Assembly (NCBI RefSeq): GCF_004362745.1 | Contig: NZ_SNXY01000007.1 | Coordinates: 124,001-188,000 of the forward strand | Length of the DNA stretch: 64,000 nucleotides | Direction: 5' to 3' | Source of the DNA: Oharaeibacter diazotrophicus | Lineage (GTDB): Bacteria > Pseudomonadota > Alphaproteobacteria > Rhizobiales > Pleomorphomonadaceae | Part shown: positions 26,633-36,899 of the stretch, piece by piece | Position numbering within the stretch: position 1 is the first letter of the stretch | Layout of the letters: each line of letters starts with the position of its first letter | Program-made: the position numbers and the translations under genes | Notes under the pieces: generated by a model | Seen by the model: only the letters and a program-made list of their open reading frames with translations | What the model was told of the DNA's origin: nothing | The model's database searches: none

Positions 26633-27310
26633 ATGCGGGTGGCGTGGGGCGGGCGGCGGATCGTGCGGATCGCCGCGGTGGTGCTGGCGGGCGGGCTGCT
26701 GGCGGGGCTGCAGGGCTGCGGCACGGTCTCGAAGGCCGACTGCGAGGCCGGCGACTGGGAGACCATCGGCCTGCGGGACGGACGCGCCGGCGAGCCGGAA
26801 TCGCTCTTTGCCAGCCACGCCGAATCCTGCGCCCGCTACAAGCTGCCCGCCGACAAGGACGGTTGGATGCGCGGCCGCGAGCGCGGCCTCGGCGAGTATT
26901 GCACGCCGCTGTCAGGCTTCGCCAACGGCTCGGCCGGCCGCGAGTACCAGAACGTCTGCACCGGCGCCGCTGCGGGCTCGTTCCTCGACGCCTACGGCAT
27001 CGGCCGCGACATCGGCATGGCGCGGGCCGAGGCGCGGCGGGCCCGCGAGGAGGTCGACCGGGTGACCTCGCGCCTGCGCGAGACCGACGACGGCATCGTC
27101 GACGCCGAGCGCGACGCCACCTCGGAGGATCCGCAGCGTCGCAAGGTGGCGCGCGAACGGCTGCGCGAGCTCCACGATCTCCGCTTCGATCTGATGCGCG
27201 ACCTCTACGCCGCCGAGCGCGAACTGCCGGCCGCCGAGAATGCCGCCGACATCGCCGAGGCGCGCGGCCGCGACGCCTTCCTGCGTCGCTTCGGCTATCC
27301 GCCGGGCTGA
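26633..27310 (+). CDS. DUF2799 lipoprotein
   Basis: This 225-residue lipoprotein has a lipobox LQGC with Cys29 after a hydrophobic segment (IAAVVLAGGLLAG). The mature part begins CGTVSKADCEAGDWETIGLRDG and continues with RGLGEYCTPLSGFANGSAGREY, the DUF2799 signature. A charged, probably coiled C-terminus (VDRVTSRLRETDDGIVDAERD...) follows. The family has no assigned function. TTGACA at 26574-26579 lies 54 bases upstream but lacks a clear -10 box. It is divergent from mepA. Confidence 0.85.
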   Translation: MRVAWGGRRIVRIAAVVLAGGLLAGLQGCGTVSKADCEAGDWETIGLRDGRAGEPESLFASHAESCARYKLPADKDGWMRGRERGLGEYCTPLSGFANGSAGREYQNVCTGAAAGSFLDAYGIGRDIGMARAEARRAREEVDRVTSRLRETDDGIVDAERDATSEDPQRRKVARERLRELHDLRFDLMRDLYAAERELPAAENAADIAEARGRDAFLRRFGYPPG

Positions 27311-27327
27311 ACGCCGCCGCGACGGGA

Positions 27328-29190
27328 TCAGTCCAGGGCGGGGCGCAGCACCGGCGGCGGCAGGCTGCCGGTCACGTCGGTCGGCTCGGTGCGCCGGCGC
27401 AGCACCAGGGCAGCCGGCCCGTCCGCGACCACCTCGAGCCACGCCGGCCGCTCTCCGGCGACGAGCCGGCTTGCGAGCCCCTGCGGCGCACGCCCTGCCA
27501 GCGCCCGGGTGTCGGCGTCGTGCGGGCAGAGCGCGAGGGTGCGCGCCCCGGCGGCGTCGAAGGGCCGGCGCCCGTCGTCGGCGAACAGGATGGCGTCGGC
27601 GGCGAGGACGCCCTCGACCGCCGTCGGGAAGGGAGCGGCGAGCACCGGCGACGCCGTCCGCAGCAGGAGATGCGGGCCGTAGGCGGGCGGGGCGACCACC
27701 AGCCCAGGCGGCAGGGCGGCGAGGGTCTCGCCGAGCGCGGCGAGACATTCGGCCGTCGCGACGGCGGCGACGCGCTGCAGCCGCCGCTGGGTGCCGTCGA
27801 GCGCGAGGTCGCCCGTCAGGGCCCACAGCAGCGGCGCCGCCAGGACCCAGGCGTTGTGTAGCAGCGGCGCGGCGGGATGGCGCGGCCCGAGGCCGTTGCG
27901 CGCGATCACGGTGCCGGCGACCGTGATCGCGACGGCCGCGGCGATCTGGGCGATCGCGAGGTCGCCCTGCCGCCACAGCGCCATGACCAGGCTGGCCGCG
28001 AGGCTCGCGGCGAGCAGCACCGGCCCGTAGGAGCGTCCGCGGCGGGACACGGCGGCGGCGACGGTCGCGAGCACGAGGGCGACGGCCGGCCCGGCGAAAT
28101 GGCCCGGTAGCTGCCACGGTGTCAGCCGCGCGACGTCGAGGACGCTCCGCGCCGCGGTCGCGGTCTCGACCGAGAGCGCGCCTGGGCGCGGATCGGCGCC
28201 GATGGCGTCGAGCCAGCCCGGGAAGGCGGCCGCGACCACGGCGACCAGCACCGAGACGACGCCGGCGACGCCGGCCCCGCGCAACAGGTAGCCGGTGGCG
28301 CCGTCGGCGGGACCGCCGCGCAGCACGCGGGCGATGGCGGCGGCGCCGAGGCCGCCGACCGCGGCGGCGACGAGATGCACGGCCGAGAGCCGGTCCGTGG
28401 CCGGGACGCTCCACCGCGCCGGCGGGACGCAGAGCAGGAAGAAGACCGCGACGGCGGCGGCGAACGCGATGCCGTAGGCGGCGAAGCCGCGGCGCCAGCG
28501 GTCGCCGTCCCGGATCCAGGCGAGCGCCGGCACGGCGCCGGCGAGGAGCATCGGCACCGGCGTCCCGGGTCCGATCGCGATGGAGGCCGCGACGAGGACG
28601 CCGGCGGCGGCCGCGGCGCGGGCCGAGCCGTCGGCGCGCACGAGGGCGGCGAGCGTCCAGGCGAACAGGACGGCGTGGAGGGTGTCGACGCCGAGATGGC
28701 CGGGCGCGAACAAAGCGAGGGCGGGCGGCGACAGCACCACGAGGACGAGCGCGGCGGCGGCGGCGACGCCGTCGGCGAAGCGCAGCACCGTCGCGACGAC
28801 GCCCCAGCCGAAGAGTACGAAGGCGATCGGCGGCCACAGGTTCACCGCGAGGAGTTCGGCGGCGGGTCGGCCGGCGGCCGGATCGAGGGCGAGGATCAGG
28901 GTGGCGAGCGGCAGGTCGGCGAGGCGCGACCACGGCAGCATGACACCGGGCGACAGGCCGAGCCGCGGCTCGAGGAGGTCGTACCAGCCGCGTCCGCCGA
29001 GGAACTCGCGGACGGCGACCAGACGCATCGCCGATTCGGGGTCGCCGAGGGCGGCGAGCGCGGGCAGCCAGCCGCCGGCGGCGACGAAGACCGCGAGCAG
29101 GAACAGCACCACGGCGGGCAGCGGCACGTCGCCCGGAAGGGCGCGCGCGGATGGGGCGGCGAGCGTGACGGCGCTTCGTTCGGGGGGCAT
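27328..29190 (-). CDS. Polytopic membrane protein, possibly GT-C glycosyltransferase-like
   Basis: This ~620-residue protein has at least ten hydrophobic helices in its first 450 residues and a soluble C-terminus with CPHD and WLEVVADGPAALVLRRR. The first loop contains an acidic pair in DPESAMRLVAVREFLGGRGWYDLLEPRL. This resembles the extracytoplasmic catalytic loop of GT-C glycosyltransferases (ArnT/PMT type), which use polyprenyl-phosphate sugars. That assignment is tentative. GtrA, a flippase-like partner of such enzymes, is encoded divergently next door, which supports it. The start is uncertain: ATG 29190, or TTG 29217. Confidence 0.6.
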   Translation of the reverse strand: MPPERSAVTLAAPSARALPGDVPLPAVVLFLLAVFVAAGGWLPALAALGDPESAMRLVAVREFLGGRGWYDLLEPRLGLSPGVMLPWSRLADLPLATLILALDPAAGRPAAELLAVNLWPPIAFVLFGWGVVATVLRFADGVAAAAALVLVVLSPPALALFAPGHLGVDTLHAVLFAWTLAALVRADGSARAAAAAGVLVAASIAIGPGTPVPMLLAGAVPALAWIRDGDRWRRGFAAYGIAFAAAVAVFFLLCVPPARWSVPATDRLSAVHLVAAAVGGLGAAAIARVLRGGPADGATGYLLRGAGVAGVVSVLVAVVAAAFPGWLDAIGADPRPGALSVETATAARSVLDVARLTPWQLPGHFAGPAVALVLATVAAAVSRRGRSYGPVLLAASLAASLVMALWRQGDLAIAQIAAAVAITVAGTVIARNGLGPRHPAAPLLHNAWVLAAPLLWALTGDLALDGTQRRLQRVAAVATAECLAALGETLAALPPGLVVAPPAYGPHLLLRTASPVLAAPFPTAVEGVLAADAILFADDGRRPFDAAGARTLALCPHDADTRALAGRAPQGLASRLVAGERPAWLEVVADGPAALVLRRRTEPTDVTGSLPPPVLRPALD

Positions 29191-29403
29191 CGACCAGGGA
29201 CCGGGAGCGGACGCCAACGACCCCCGTCCGCAGGGGCAGGGTTAGCTTGCCCTTAACGGGATGAGGAAAAGGTAAAGGCGAACCCGTGGCGGCCGTCGCC
29301 GCCGGGCCGGACGGACCACGATGCGCAACCCCTCCACCGCCGCCGAGCGCGCCGCCGCGATCCCGAGCCGTCGTCGCGGCACCGTCGCGCGGGGCCGGGC
29401 GCG

Positions 29404-29805
29404 ATGACGCCGGCGGATCGGTTCGGGCGCTACGCGCGCTTCCTGGTGGTCGGCGGTCTCGGCTTCGCGGTCGACGCGGGCGCGACCGAGCTCCTCGTCC
29501 TGGCGGGGCTGCCGGCGCTCGGCGCACGGGTCGCGGCGATCGCGCTCGCGATGACGACGACCTATCTCCTCAACCGCCGCCTGACCTTCCGCTCGGACCG
29601 GCGCGGCGCGGCGCTGCTCGCCGAGGGCGGACGCTACTTCGCGGTGGCGATCGGCGCCGCCGCGTTCAACTACGCCGTCTTCGCCCTGGTGCTGACCATT
29701 GTACCGGGGATACGCCCGGCGCTCGCCGTCGCCGTCGCCTCGGTGGCGGCGATGGTGCTGAGCTATCTCGGCTATTCGACGCTGGTGTTCCGGCGCCGAC
29801 CGTGA
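29404..29805 (+). CDS. GtrA family membrane protein
   Basis: This 133-residue protein has four membrane helices and the GtrA hallmark FLVVGGLGFAVDAGATELLV at the N-terminus. TYLLNRRLTFRS follows helix 2, and SYLGYSTLVFRRRP ends the protein. GtrA-type proteins are thought to translocate or present undecaprenyl-linked sugars for GT-C enzymes in O-antigen or cell-wall glycosylation. It is divergent from the GT-C-like gene and convergent with olsB. Confidence 0.88.
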   Translation: MTPADRFGRYARFLVVGGLGFAVDAGATELLVLAGLPALGARVAAIALAMTTTYLLNRRLTFRSDRRGAALLAEGGRYFAVAIGAAAFNYAVFALVLTIVPGIRPALAVAVASVAAMVLSYLGYSTLVFRRRP

Positions 29806-29811
29806 CCGCGA

Positions 29812-30804
29812 TCAGGCGGCGTGACGGCCGGCGTCGGCGCCGTAGTAGCTGACGTAGCGCGAGGAGATCGCCGAGACCGGCAGCACGATCATGACGTCGG
29901 TGGTGCCGAACTGGCGGTCGACCACGGCGCCGTCGCCGATGCGGGCACCGAGGCGGAGATAGCCCTTGATCAGCGGCGGCAGGGCGTGGAGGGCGGCGCG
30001 GGTGTCGATCGCCTCGCGCGGCATCAGGTTCATGTCGACCCGCCGCTCCGGCAGCGCGGACACGGCCCACTCGCCGGCGGCGCCCGCGTTGTGGTGCAGG
30101 AACGACAGCGGCAGGGCCAGCGCGGCCGGGTCGGTGCCCTCGAGCGAGGCGCAGCCGATCATGACGTCGAGGCCGTGGGAGAGCACGTAGGACCAGATGC
30201 CGTGCCAGAGCAGCTCGACGGTGCGCTTGTTGCGGTAGGGCTTCAGCACGCAGGAGCGGCCGAGCTCGAGGAAGCGCAGATCTCGGTGGCGGGCGACCAG
30301 CGGCGCGAGATCGAACTCGCCGGCGGAGTAGAAGCCCTGCCGGGCCTCGGCGACCTCCTGGCGGAGCAGGCGGTAGGTGCCGACGATGCGCGGCATCGGC
30401 TTGCGGAAGCGGCGCTGCAGCACGTCGTCGTGGTCGAGCACCAGGAGATGGTCGCAGACCGCGTCGAAGGCGTCGCGGTCGCGGCGCGAGGCGAGGGTGG
30501 CGGGATCGGCGATCGCCGCCATCTCCTCGTAGAAGACGGCGTAGCGAAGCGCCTGGGCGGCGCGGATCTCGCCCTGGGAACGGGCGAGGCGCACCTCGAG
30601 CGGGCCGATCCGCCCGAGCGTCTCGGGCTGGGGCCGGCGGATGGCGTCGGCGCGCAGGAGGTTCGGGAGCGAGACCGGGACCGAGCCGGGCGCGGCGATC
30701 AGCGGGGCGAAGCGGCGGGCGAGCGCCTTGGGAGCGAGGGCGCGGGCGGGCGACAGCATGCGGGCCATGGCGCCGACGCGGGCCGGATCCGACTTCTTCT
30801 CCAC
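29812..30804 (-). CDS. olsB: L-ornithine N-alpha-acyltransferase (OlsB-like, GNAT)
   Basis: OlsB transfers a 3-hydroxyacyl chain from ACP to ornithine, the first step of ornithine-lipid synthesis. The 330-residue protein has LEVRLARSQGEIRAAQALRYAVFYEEM near 70, the GNAT-like core RIVGTYRLLRQEVA, and FLELGRSCVLKPYRNKRTVELLWHGI, which is typical of OlsB and FeeM-like acyltransferases. The GTG at 30804 with ACAGG upstream is chosen; ATGs further inside would cut into the basic N-terminus. No olsA is adjacent. A Pho-box-like array precedes the gene, in keeping with phosphate control of OlsB in rhizobia. Confidence 0.82.
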   Translation of the reverse strand: MEKKSDPARVGAMARMLSPARALAPKALARRFAPLIAAPGSVPVSLPNLLRADAIRRPQPETLGRIGPLEVRLARSQGEIRAAQALRYAVFYEEMAAIADPATLASRRDRDAFDAVCDHLLVLDHDDVLQRRFRKPMPRIVGTYRLLRQEVAEARQGFYSAGEFDLAPLVARHRDLRFLELGRSCVLKPYRNKRTVELLWHGIWSYVLSHGLDVMIGCASLEGTDPAALALPLSFLHHNAGAAGEWAVSALPERRVDMNLMPREAIDTRAALHALPPLIKGYLRLGARIGDGAVVDRQFGTTDVMIVLPVSAISSRYVSYYGADAGRHAA

Positions 30805-30877
30805 GTGACCTGTCCCCCCGATCGTCCGTCCGTCGTTCGTCGGATGGTACCACCGCTCCGACCCGTCGGTTAGACAG

Positions 30878-30928
30878 ATCATAACTTGTCGGCGGTTCCG
30901 TGACAGCCGGCTGAAGGAAAGATGACGG
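30878..30928 (-). promoter_or_regulatory. Putative PhoB-controlled promoter of olsB
   Basis: On the minus strand three heptamers, CCGTCAT, CCTTCAG and CTGTCAC, start 11 bases apart (30928, 30917 and 30906). This is the spacing of Pho-box half-sites, whose consensus is CTGTCAT. The last heptamer sits 17 bases from a TATGAT -10 box (30883-30878). Two of the three units match well. The gap to the -10 box is longer than in classical Pho promoters. Confidence 0.4.
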
Positions 30929-30947
30929 CGGCGGTTTCCCGCCGCCG
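30926..30947. terminator. GC hairpin between olsB and terC
   Basis: CGGCGGCGG and CCGCCGCCG form a perfect 9-bp stem with a TTTC loop. It lies downstream of terC on the same strand, 79-100 bases after the terC stop codon, and overlaps the edge of the proposed Pho box. Confidence 0.45.
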
Positions 30948-30985
30948 CCGAGGTCCGCCGACCCGGTAGAGGGCCGGGCCGGGGC

Positions 30986-31017
30986 GCGCGGGACCAGGCG
31001 GGGGCCCGGTCCCGCGC
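30986..31017 (-). terminator. Terminator of terC
   Basis: GCGCGGGACC (30986-30995) and GGTCCCGCGC (31008-31017) form a perfect 10-bp stem directly after the terC stop codon at 31026. The loop is 12 bases and itself contains GGGCCC-type complementarity. Confidence 0.6.
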
Positions 31018-31025
31018 AGGCGTCG

Positions 31026-32015
31026 TCAGGTCTCGCGGGTGGCGAGGGCCCGGTCGCCGCGGGTGCGCCACAGCGAGGCGCCGATGCCGGCGGCGAGGAT
31101 CGCGAAGGTCGCGCCGAGCGAGACCGCCGGCGGGATCTTGGCGATGCCGAGCATGTCGGCGGCGAAGATCTTCGAGCCGATGAAGATCAGGAGCACGGCG
31201 AGGGCGTACTTCAGGTAGACGAAGCGGTGCATCAGGGCGGACAGCGCGAAGTAGAGGGCGCGCAGGCCGAGGATGGCGAAGATGTTGGAGGTGTAGACGA
31301 TGTAGGGGTCGGTGGTGATCGCGAAGATCGCCGGCACCGAGTCGACCGCGAAGATCACGTCGGCGAACTCGACCATCAGCAGCGCCAGGAGGAGCGGCGT
31401 CAGATAGGTCTTGAGCTTGCCGGTGGCGGGGTCGGGCAGGCGGACCAGGAAACGGTCGCCGTGGAGGTCGTCGGTCACCGGCAGACGGCGGCGCACCCAC
31501 TTCAGCAGCGGGTTGGAGCCGACGTCGTGGCTGGCGTCGGCCGCCATGATCATCTTGACGCCGGTGAGGATCAGGAAGGCGGCGAAGACGTAGAGCACCC
31601 ACGAGAATTCGGCGACGATGGCGGCGCCGGCCGCGATCATGATGCCGCGCAGCACCAGCACGCCGATGATGCCCCACAGCAGCACGCGGTGCTGGTGGAT
31701 CCGGGGAATGCCGAAATAGGCGAAGATCATCGCGATGACGAAGATGTTGTCCATCGCGAGCGACTTCTCGACCACGAAGCCGGTGACGTAGGCGAGGCCC
31801 GCCTCCTCGCCGCGGGCGTACCAGAGCCAGCCGCCGAAGGCGAGGCCGAGGGCGATGTAGAAGCCGGAGAGCAGGAAGCTCTCGCGGATGCCGATCTCGC
31901 GGGCGTCGCGGTGCATGACGCCGAGATCGAGCAGGAGGAGGACGGCGACGGCGCCGAGGAAGGCCAGCCACATCCAAGCCGGCGTGCCGAGAAAGTCGAG
32001 ATACAGGAATTCCAT
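31026..32015 (-). CDS. TerC family integral membrane protein (Alx-like)
   Basis: This 329-residue protein has eight to nine membrane helices. It carries TerC signatures: VVEKSLAMDNIFVIAMIFAYF, with the acidic residues implicated in metal transport, and LMVEFADVIFAVDSVPAIFAIT in the second half, the symmetrical repeat of the first. In characterised relatives (Alx, MeeF/MeeY) the family exports Mn2+ or loads exoenzymes. A yybP-ykoY manganese riboswitch often precedes such genes. I could not recognise its conserved bases here. The ATG at 32015 lacks a clear Shine-Dalgarno; an in-frame ATG 15 codons upstream is possible. Confidence 0.9.
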   Translation of the reverse strand: MEFLYLDFLGTPAWMWLAFLGAVAVLLLLDLGVMHRDAREIGIRESFLLSGFYIALGLAFGGWLWYARGEEAGLAYVTGFVVEKSLAMDNIFVIAMIFAYFGIPRIHQHRVLLWGIIGVLVLRGIMIAAGAAIVAEFSWVLYVFAAFLILTGVKMIMAADASHDVGSNPLLKWVRRRLPVTDDLHGDRFLVRLPDPATGKLKTYLTPLLLALLMVEFADVIFAVDSVPAIFAITTDPYIVYTSNIFAILGLRALYFALSALMHRFVYLKYALAVLLIFIGSKIFAADMLGIAKIPPAVSLGATFAILAAGIGASLWRTRGDRALATRET

Positions 32016-32434
32016 GGGGCGGGATCGCGGATGTCGGCGTGTGTCCGCTCGCGGTTCCGACATCGCGCGTCGCCGACCGCACGCGCCAGAGGGGCCCGGA
32101 ACCACCTCAACCCCGCTCAGGTGGGAAGCGCGCGCGGCGGATGGAAGAGGCGGCTAGGTGAAAAAACGTACCGGCGCGGTGAAAGCGCCGACGCCGGCCC
32201 GCACGCGCGCCGCCGCGGCCGGGCGGGACGGGCGCGCGGGTGCCGTCACGGCGGTGTGAAAGGCCGACTTGCGGGCCGGAAAGGCCCCTCTTATATACCC
32301 GTCGAAACACGCGCCCGGCCGGTCGGTCGGGCGGAAACCCAATGTTTCTAATGGGGGCCGGCCGCATCGCGCGGCGATCTCCGGACGCCTCGGTGAAGGG
32401 GGTCCGGTCGGCCTGCTGGAGCGGAGTGAGAACC
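32016..32434. other. 419-base divergent interval between terC and dnaK
   Basis: No gene is seen here. The terC-proximal part is GC-rich with several short palindromes but no riboswitch that I can name. The dnaK-proximal part contains a heat-shock-like promoter at 32268-32296, giving a ~130-base dnaK leader, and the dnaK ribosome-binding site GGAGTGAG at about 32423-32430. Confidence 0.6.
32268..32296 (+). promoter_or_regulatory. Putative heat-shock promoter of dnaK
   Basis: CTTGCG (32268-32273) and TTATAT (32291-32296) are spaced by 17 bases. The -35 hexamer equals that proposed for hrcA. The -10 box is more AT-rich than the RpoH consensus, so the same site could also serve the housekeeping sigma factor (TTGCGG-N16-TTATAT). 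Confidence 0.5.
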
Positions 32435-34333
<1,899 letters not shown>

Positions 34334-34412
34334 CCCGCTGCCACTTCTGCTACTTTGATCCCGCGGCCGGGCCGACCGTTTTCGGTTGGGCCGCGGGGAC
34401 AGGGTGCGGGTC

Positions 34413-34868
34413 ATGCGGCGCCGGTCGGCGGTCTTCGTCCTTTTCGTGTTGCTCGCCGGGTGCCAATCGAAGCCGGCCTCCTCCACCTTCGGTCCCGTCT
34501 ATGACGGTCCGGTCGGCTATCCGGGGTTCGATCCGCCGGAGTGGATGCTCCAAGATTTCTGCGCCCAGGGCGACAGTTTCGATTTTTGTCAGGGCTTCAC
34601 CATCGAAGAACAGCGGGCGATGCTGCTTGCTTACCGGCTGGAATTGGCGTTGCTTACGCAACGCGAATGTGGTGGGGCCACCACTTGGGTAGGAGTGAAT
34701 CGTCTTCTTGATGCTTGGGGTACTAAGCCTCCCAAAGCAGCCGTCGATCGGTACCAGAGGGCTACCGAGCAGGCAAGAGACGATTTTGAGGACTTGAGGA
34801 AGAGGAACGGGAATATCTTGTGTCAGAAGCTAAAGAAGATTCCCGACCTGGATGGTTTCATCGAGTGA
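34413..34868 (+). CDS. Orphan lipoprotein between dnaK and dnaJ
   Basis: This 151-residue protein has a lipobox LLAGC (Cys17) after a hydrophobic signal, then a Pro/Gly-rich stretch ([19 protein letters not shown]). A mostly helical, charged remainder has four further cysteines (FCAQ, DFCQGF, ECGG, ILCQK). I recognise no family. From about 34560 to the stop the sequence is visibly richer in A and T than its surroundings and uses codons rare in the window (AGA, AGG, TTG, ACT, GCA, AAA). It interrupts the normally adjacent dnaK-dnaJ pair, with only a 33-base gap to dnaJ. This suggests a foreign or rapidly evolving insertion. Confidence 0.75.
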   Translation: MRRRSAVFVLFVLLAGCQSKPASSTFGPVYDGPVGYPGFDPPEWMLQDFCAQGDSFDFCQGFTIEEQRAMLLAYRLELALLTQRECGGATTWVGVNRLLDAWGTKPPKAAVDRYQRATEQARDDFEDLRKRNGNILCQKLKKIPDLDGFIE

Positions 34869-34901
34869 AGTACAAAGACCGTGAACAACAGATAGGTTAG
34901 C

Positions 34902-36056
34902 ATGGCCAAGCGCGACTACTACGAGGTCCTCGGGGTCGGCAAGACCGCCGACGAGAAGGAGCTGAAGAGCGCCTTCCGCAAGCTCGCCATGCAGCTGCAC
35001 CCGGACCGCAACCCCGGCGACACCACCGCCGAGGCGAAGTTCAAGGAGGCGAACGAGGCCTACGAGGTCCTGAAGGACCCGCAGAAGCGCGCGGCCTACG
35101 ACCGCTTCGGCCACGCCGCCTTCGAGAACGGCGGTGGTGGGCGCGGGCCGTTCGGCGGTGCCGGTGCCGACGCCGGATTCGGCGCCTCGATGGCCGACAT
35201 CTTCGACGACATCTTCGGCGAGTTCATGGGCGGCGGCCGCCGCGGCGGCCAGCGTTCGGGCGGGCGCGAGCGCGGGGCGGACCTGCGCTACAACCTCGAG
35301 ATCTCGCTCGAGGAGGCCTTCGCCGGCAAGACCGTCGAGATCGACGTGCCGACCTCGATCACCTGCGTCAAGTGCGACGGCTCGGGCGCCAAGCCCGGCT
35401 CGAAGCCGACCCAGTGCCGCACCTGCGGCGGCGCCGGCAAGGTGCGTGCCTCCCAGGGCTTCTTCACCATCGAGCGGACCTGCCCGACCTGCCAGGGCCG
35501 CGGCGAGACCATCGCCGACCCCTGCGACGCCTGCGGCGGCACCGGCCGCACCACGCAGGAGCGCAAGCTCTCGGTCAACATTCCCGCCGGCATCGAGGAC
35601 GGCACCCGGATCCGGCTTGCCGGCGAGGGCGAGGCGGGCCTGCGCGGCGGACCGGCCGGCGACCTCTACATCTTCCTCAGCCTGAAGCCGCACGAGTTCT
35701 TTCAGCGCGACGGTGCGGACCTCTACTGCCGCGTGCCGATCTCGATGACGACGGCGGCGCTCGGCGGCGGCTTCGACGTGCCGACCATCGACGGCGGCAA
35801 GACCAAGGTGCGCGTGCCCGAGGGCACCCAGACCGGCAAGCAGTTCCGCCTCAAGGGCAAGGGCATGCCCGTGCTGCGCTCGCGCGACACCGGCGACATG
35901 TACATCACCGTGGTGGTGGAGACGCCGCAGAACCTGACGCGGCGCCAGCGCGAGCTGCTCGAGGAATTCGAGAAGTCCGCGAGCGGCGACACCCACCCGG
36001 AATCGGCCGGCTTCTTCGCCAAGGTGCGCGACTTCTTCGACAACCTCGGCGGCTGA
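34902..36056 (+). CDS. dnaJ: Chaperone DnaJ (Hsp40)
   Basis: DnaJ stimulates the DnaK ATPase and delivers substrates. The 384-residue protein has a J-domain with QLHPDRNP (HPD triad) and a Gly/Phe-rich region ([12 protein letters not shown]...). Four zinc motifs [24 protein letters not shown] and CDACGGTG follow, then the C-terminal peptide-binding domains. It has no obvious promoter of its own after the orphan lipoprotein. It is followed by pmtA, as in Rhizobium and Brucella relatives. Confidence 0.97.
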   Translation: MAKRDYYEVLGVGKTADEKELKSAFRKLAMQLHPDRNPGDTTAEAKFKEANEAYEVLKDPQKRAAYDRFGHAAFENGGGGRGPFGGAGADAGFGASMADIFDDIFGEFMGGGRRGGQRSGGRERGADLRYNLEISLEEAFAGKTVEIDVPTSITCVKCDGSGAKPGSKPTQCRTCGGAGKVRASQGFFTIERTCPTCQGRGETIADPCDACGGTGRTTQERKLSVNIPAGIEDGTRIRLAGEGEAGLRGGPAGDLYIFLSLKPHEFFQRDGADLYCRVPISMTTAALGGGFDVPTIDGGKTKVRVPEGTQTGKQFRLKGKGMPVLRSRDTGDMYITVVVETPQNLTRRQRELLEEFEKSASGDTHPESAGFFAKVRDFFDNLGG

Positions 36057-36207
36057 TCCACGGCCGCCGTGGCGCCTTCCGCGGCAATGCGCCCGACAAA
36101 TCGGCTTGCCGGAATCGGACACGGCTCGCCATAAAAGCGACATCGGCCGGGCCGAGCGTGCGGCCAACGTCGACAGGGCCCGTCCCCGACGAAGCGGAGT
36201 GTGCCAG

Positions 36208-36834
36208 ATGCACGGATTGAAGCGTCGCGCGGCGGGGGCCGATTCCCGGTCGCTGAAGGCGGTGGTCGCCGACGAGATGCGCTTCATCCGGACCTGGGCG
36301 TCGAAACCGCTGACCACCGGTGCCGTCAGCCCGTCCGGCCGGGCGCTCGCCCGCGCCATGGCGGCCGAGGTCGATCCGGCCTGGCCCGGGGTGGTGGTCG
36401 AACTCGGTCCCGGCACCGGCGCGGTGACCGCGGCCCTGCTCGCCCGTGGCGTCGCGCCCGATCGCCTCGTCGCGATCGAGTACAATCCCGATTTCGCGAC
36501 GCTGCTGGCGCGCCGCTATCCCGGCGTCCGCGTCGTCGAGGGCGACGCCTATTCGCTCGGCCGCACGCTGGCGCTGCACGACGTCGGCGAGGTCGCGGCG
36601 ATCGTCTCCAGCCTGCCGCTGTTCACCCGGCCGCCGCTGCAGCGTCACGACCTCGTCGCCGAGGGCCTGTCGATCCTGGAGCCGGGTCGGCCCTTCGTGC
36701 AGTTCTCCTACGCCCTGGTGCCGCCGGTGCCGGCCGAACGCGGCCGCTGGTCGCTCGACGTCAGCGACTGGATCCTGATGAACCTGCCGCCCGCGCGGGT
36801 CTGGACCTACCGGTCGGCGCCGCTGCCGAGCTGA
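36208..36834 (+). CDS. pmtA: Phospholipid N-methyltransferase PmtA
   Basis: PmtA methylates phosphatidylethanolamine to phosphatidylcholine with SAM. The 208-residue protein matches the Rhizobium-type enzyme. FIRTWASKPLTTGAVSPSGRALARAMA precedes the SAM loop VVVELGPGTGAVTAALL. VAIEYNPDFATLLARRYP follows, and AAIVSSLPLFTRPP corresponds to motif IV. The ATG at 36208 has GGAG ten bases upstream; the in-frame upstream codons are not family-like. The position after dnaJ is conserved in Rhizobiales and supports the call over the related KsgA-type rRNA methyltransferases. Confidence 0.87.
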   Translation: MHGLKRRAAGADSRSLKAVVADEMRFIRTWASKPLTTGAVSPSGRALARAMAAEVDPAWPGVVVELGPGTGAVTAALLARGVAPDRLVAIEYNPDFATLLARRYPGVRVVEGDAYSLGRTLALHDVGEVAAIVSSLPLFTRPPLQRHDLVAEGLSILEPGRPFVQFSYALVPPVPAERGRWSLDVSDWILMNLPPARVWTYRSAPLPS

Positions 36835-36899
36835 CGCCGGCCGGCCAGACCGAGGCTCCCCCGGGAAGCCACGGCGAACGAGCGCCTCCAGGCCGGTGC

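Noticed and set aside
30822-30845. Short CGTC/GTCG iterations before olsB as a tandem-repeat locus
   Set aside because: They are only imperfect four-base iterations in GC-rich leader DNA and too short to be meaningful.
32016-32160. Possible yybP-ykoY manganese riboswitch upstream of terC
   Set aside because: TerC genes often have one, but I could not find the conserved GGGGAGUA-type core or its paired helices on the minus strand. A covariance-model search would settle it.
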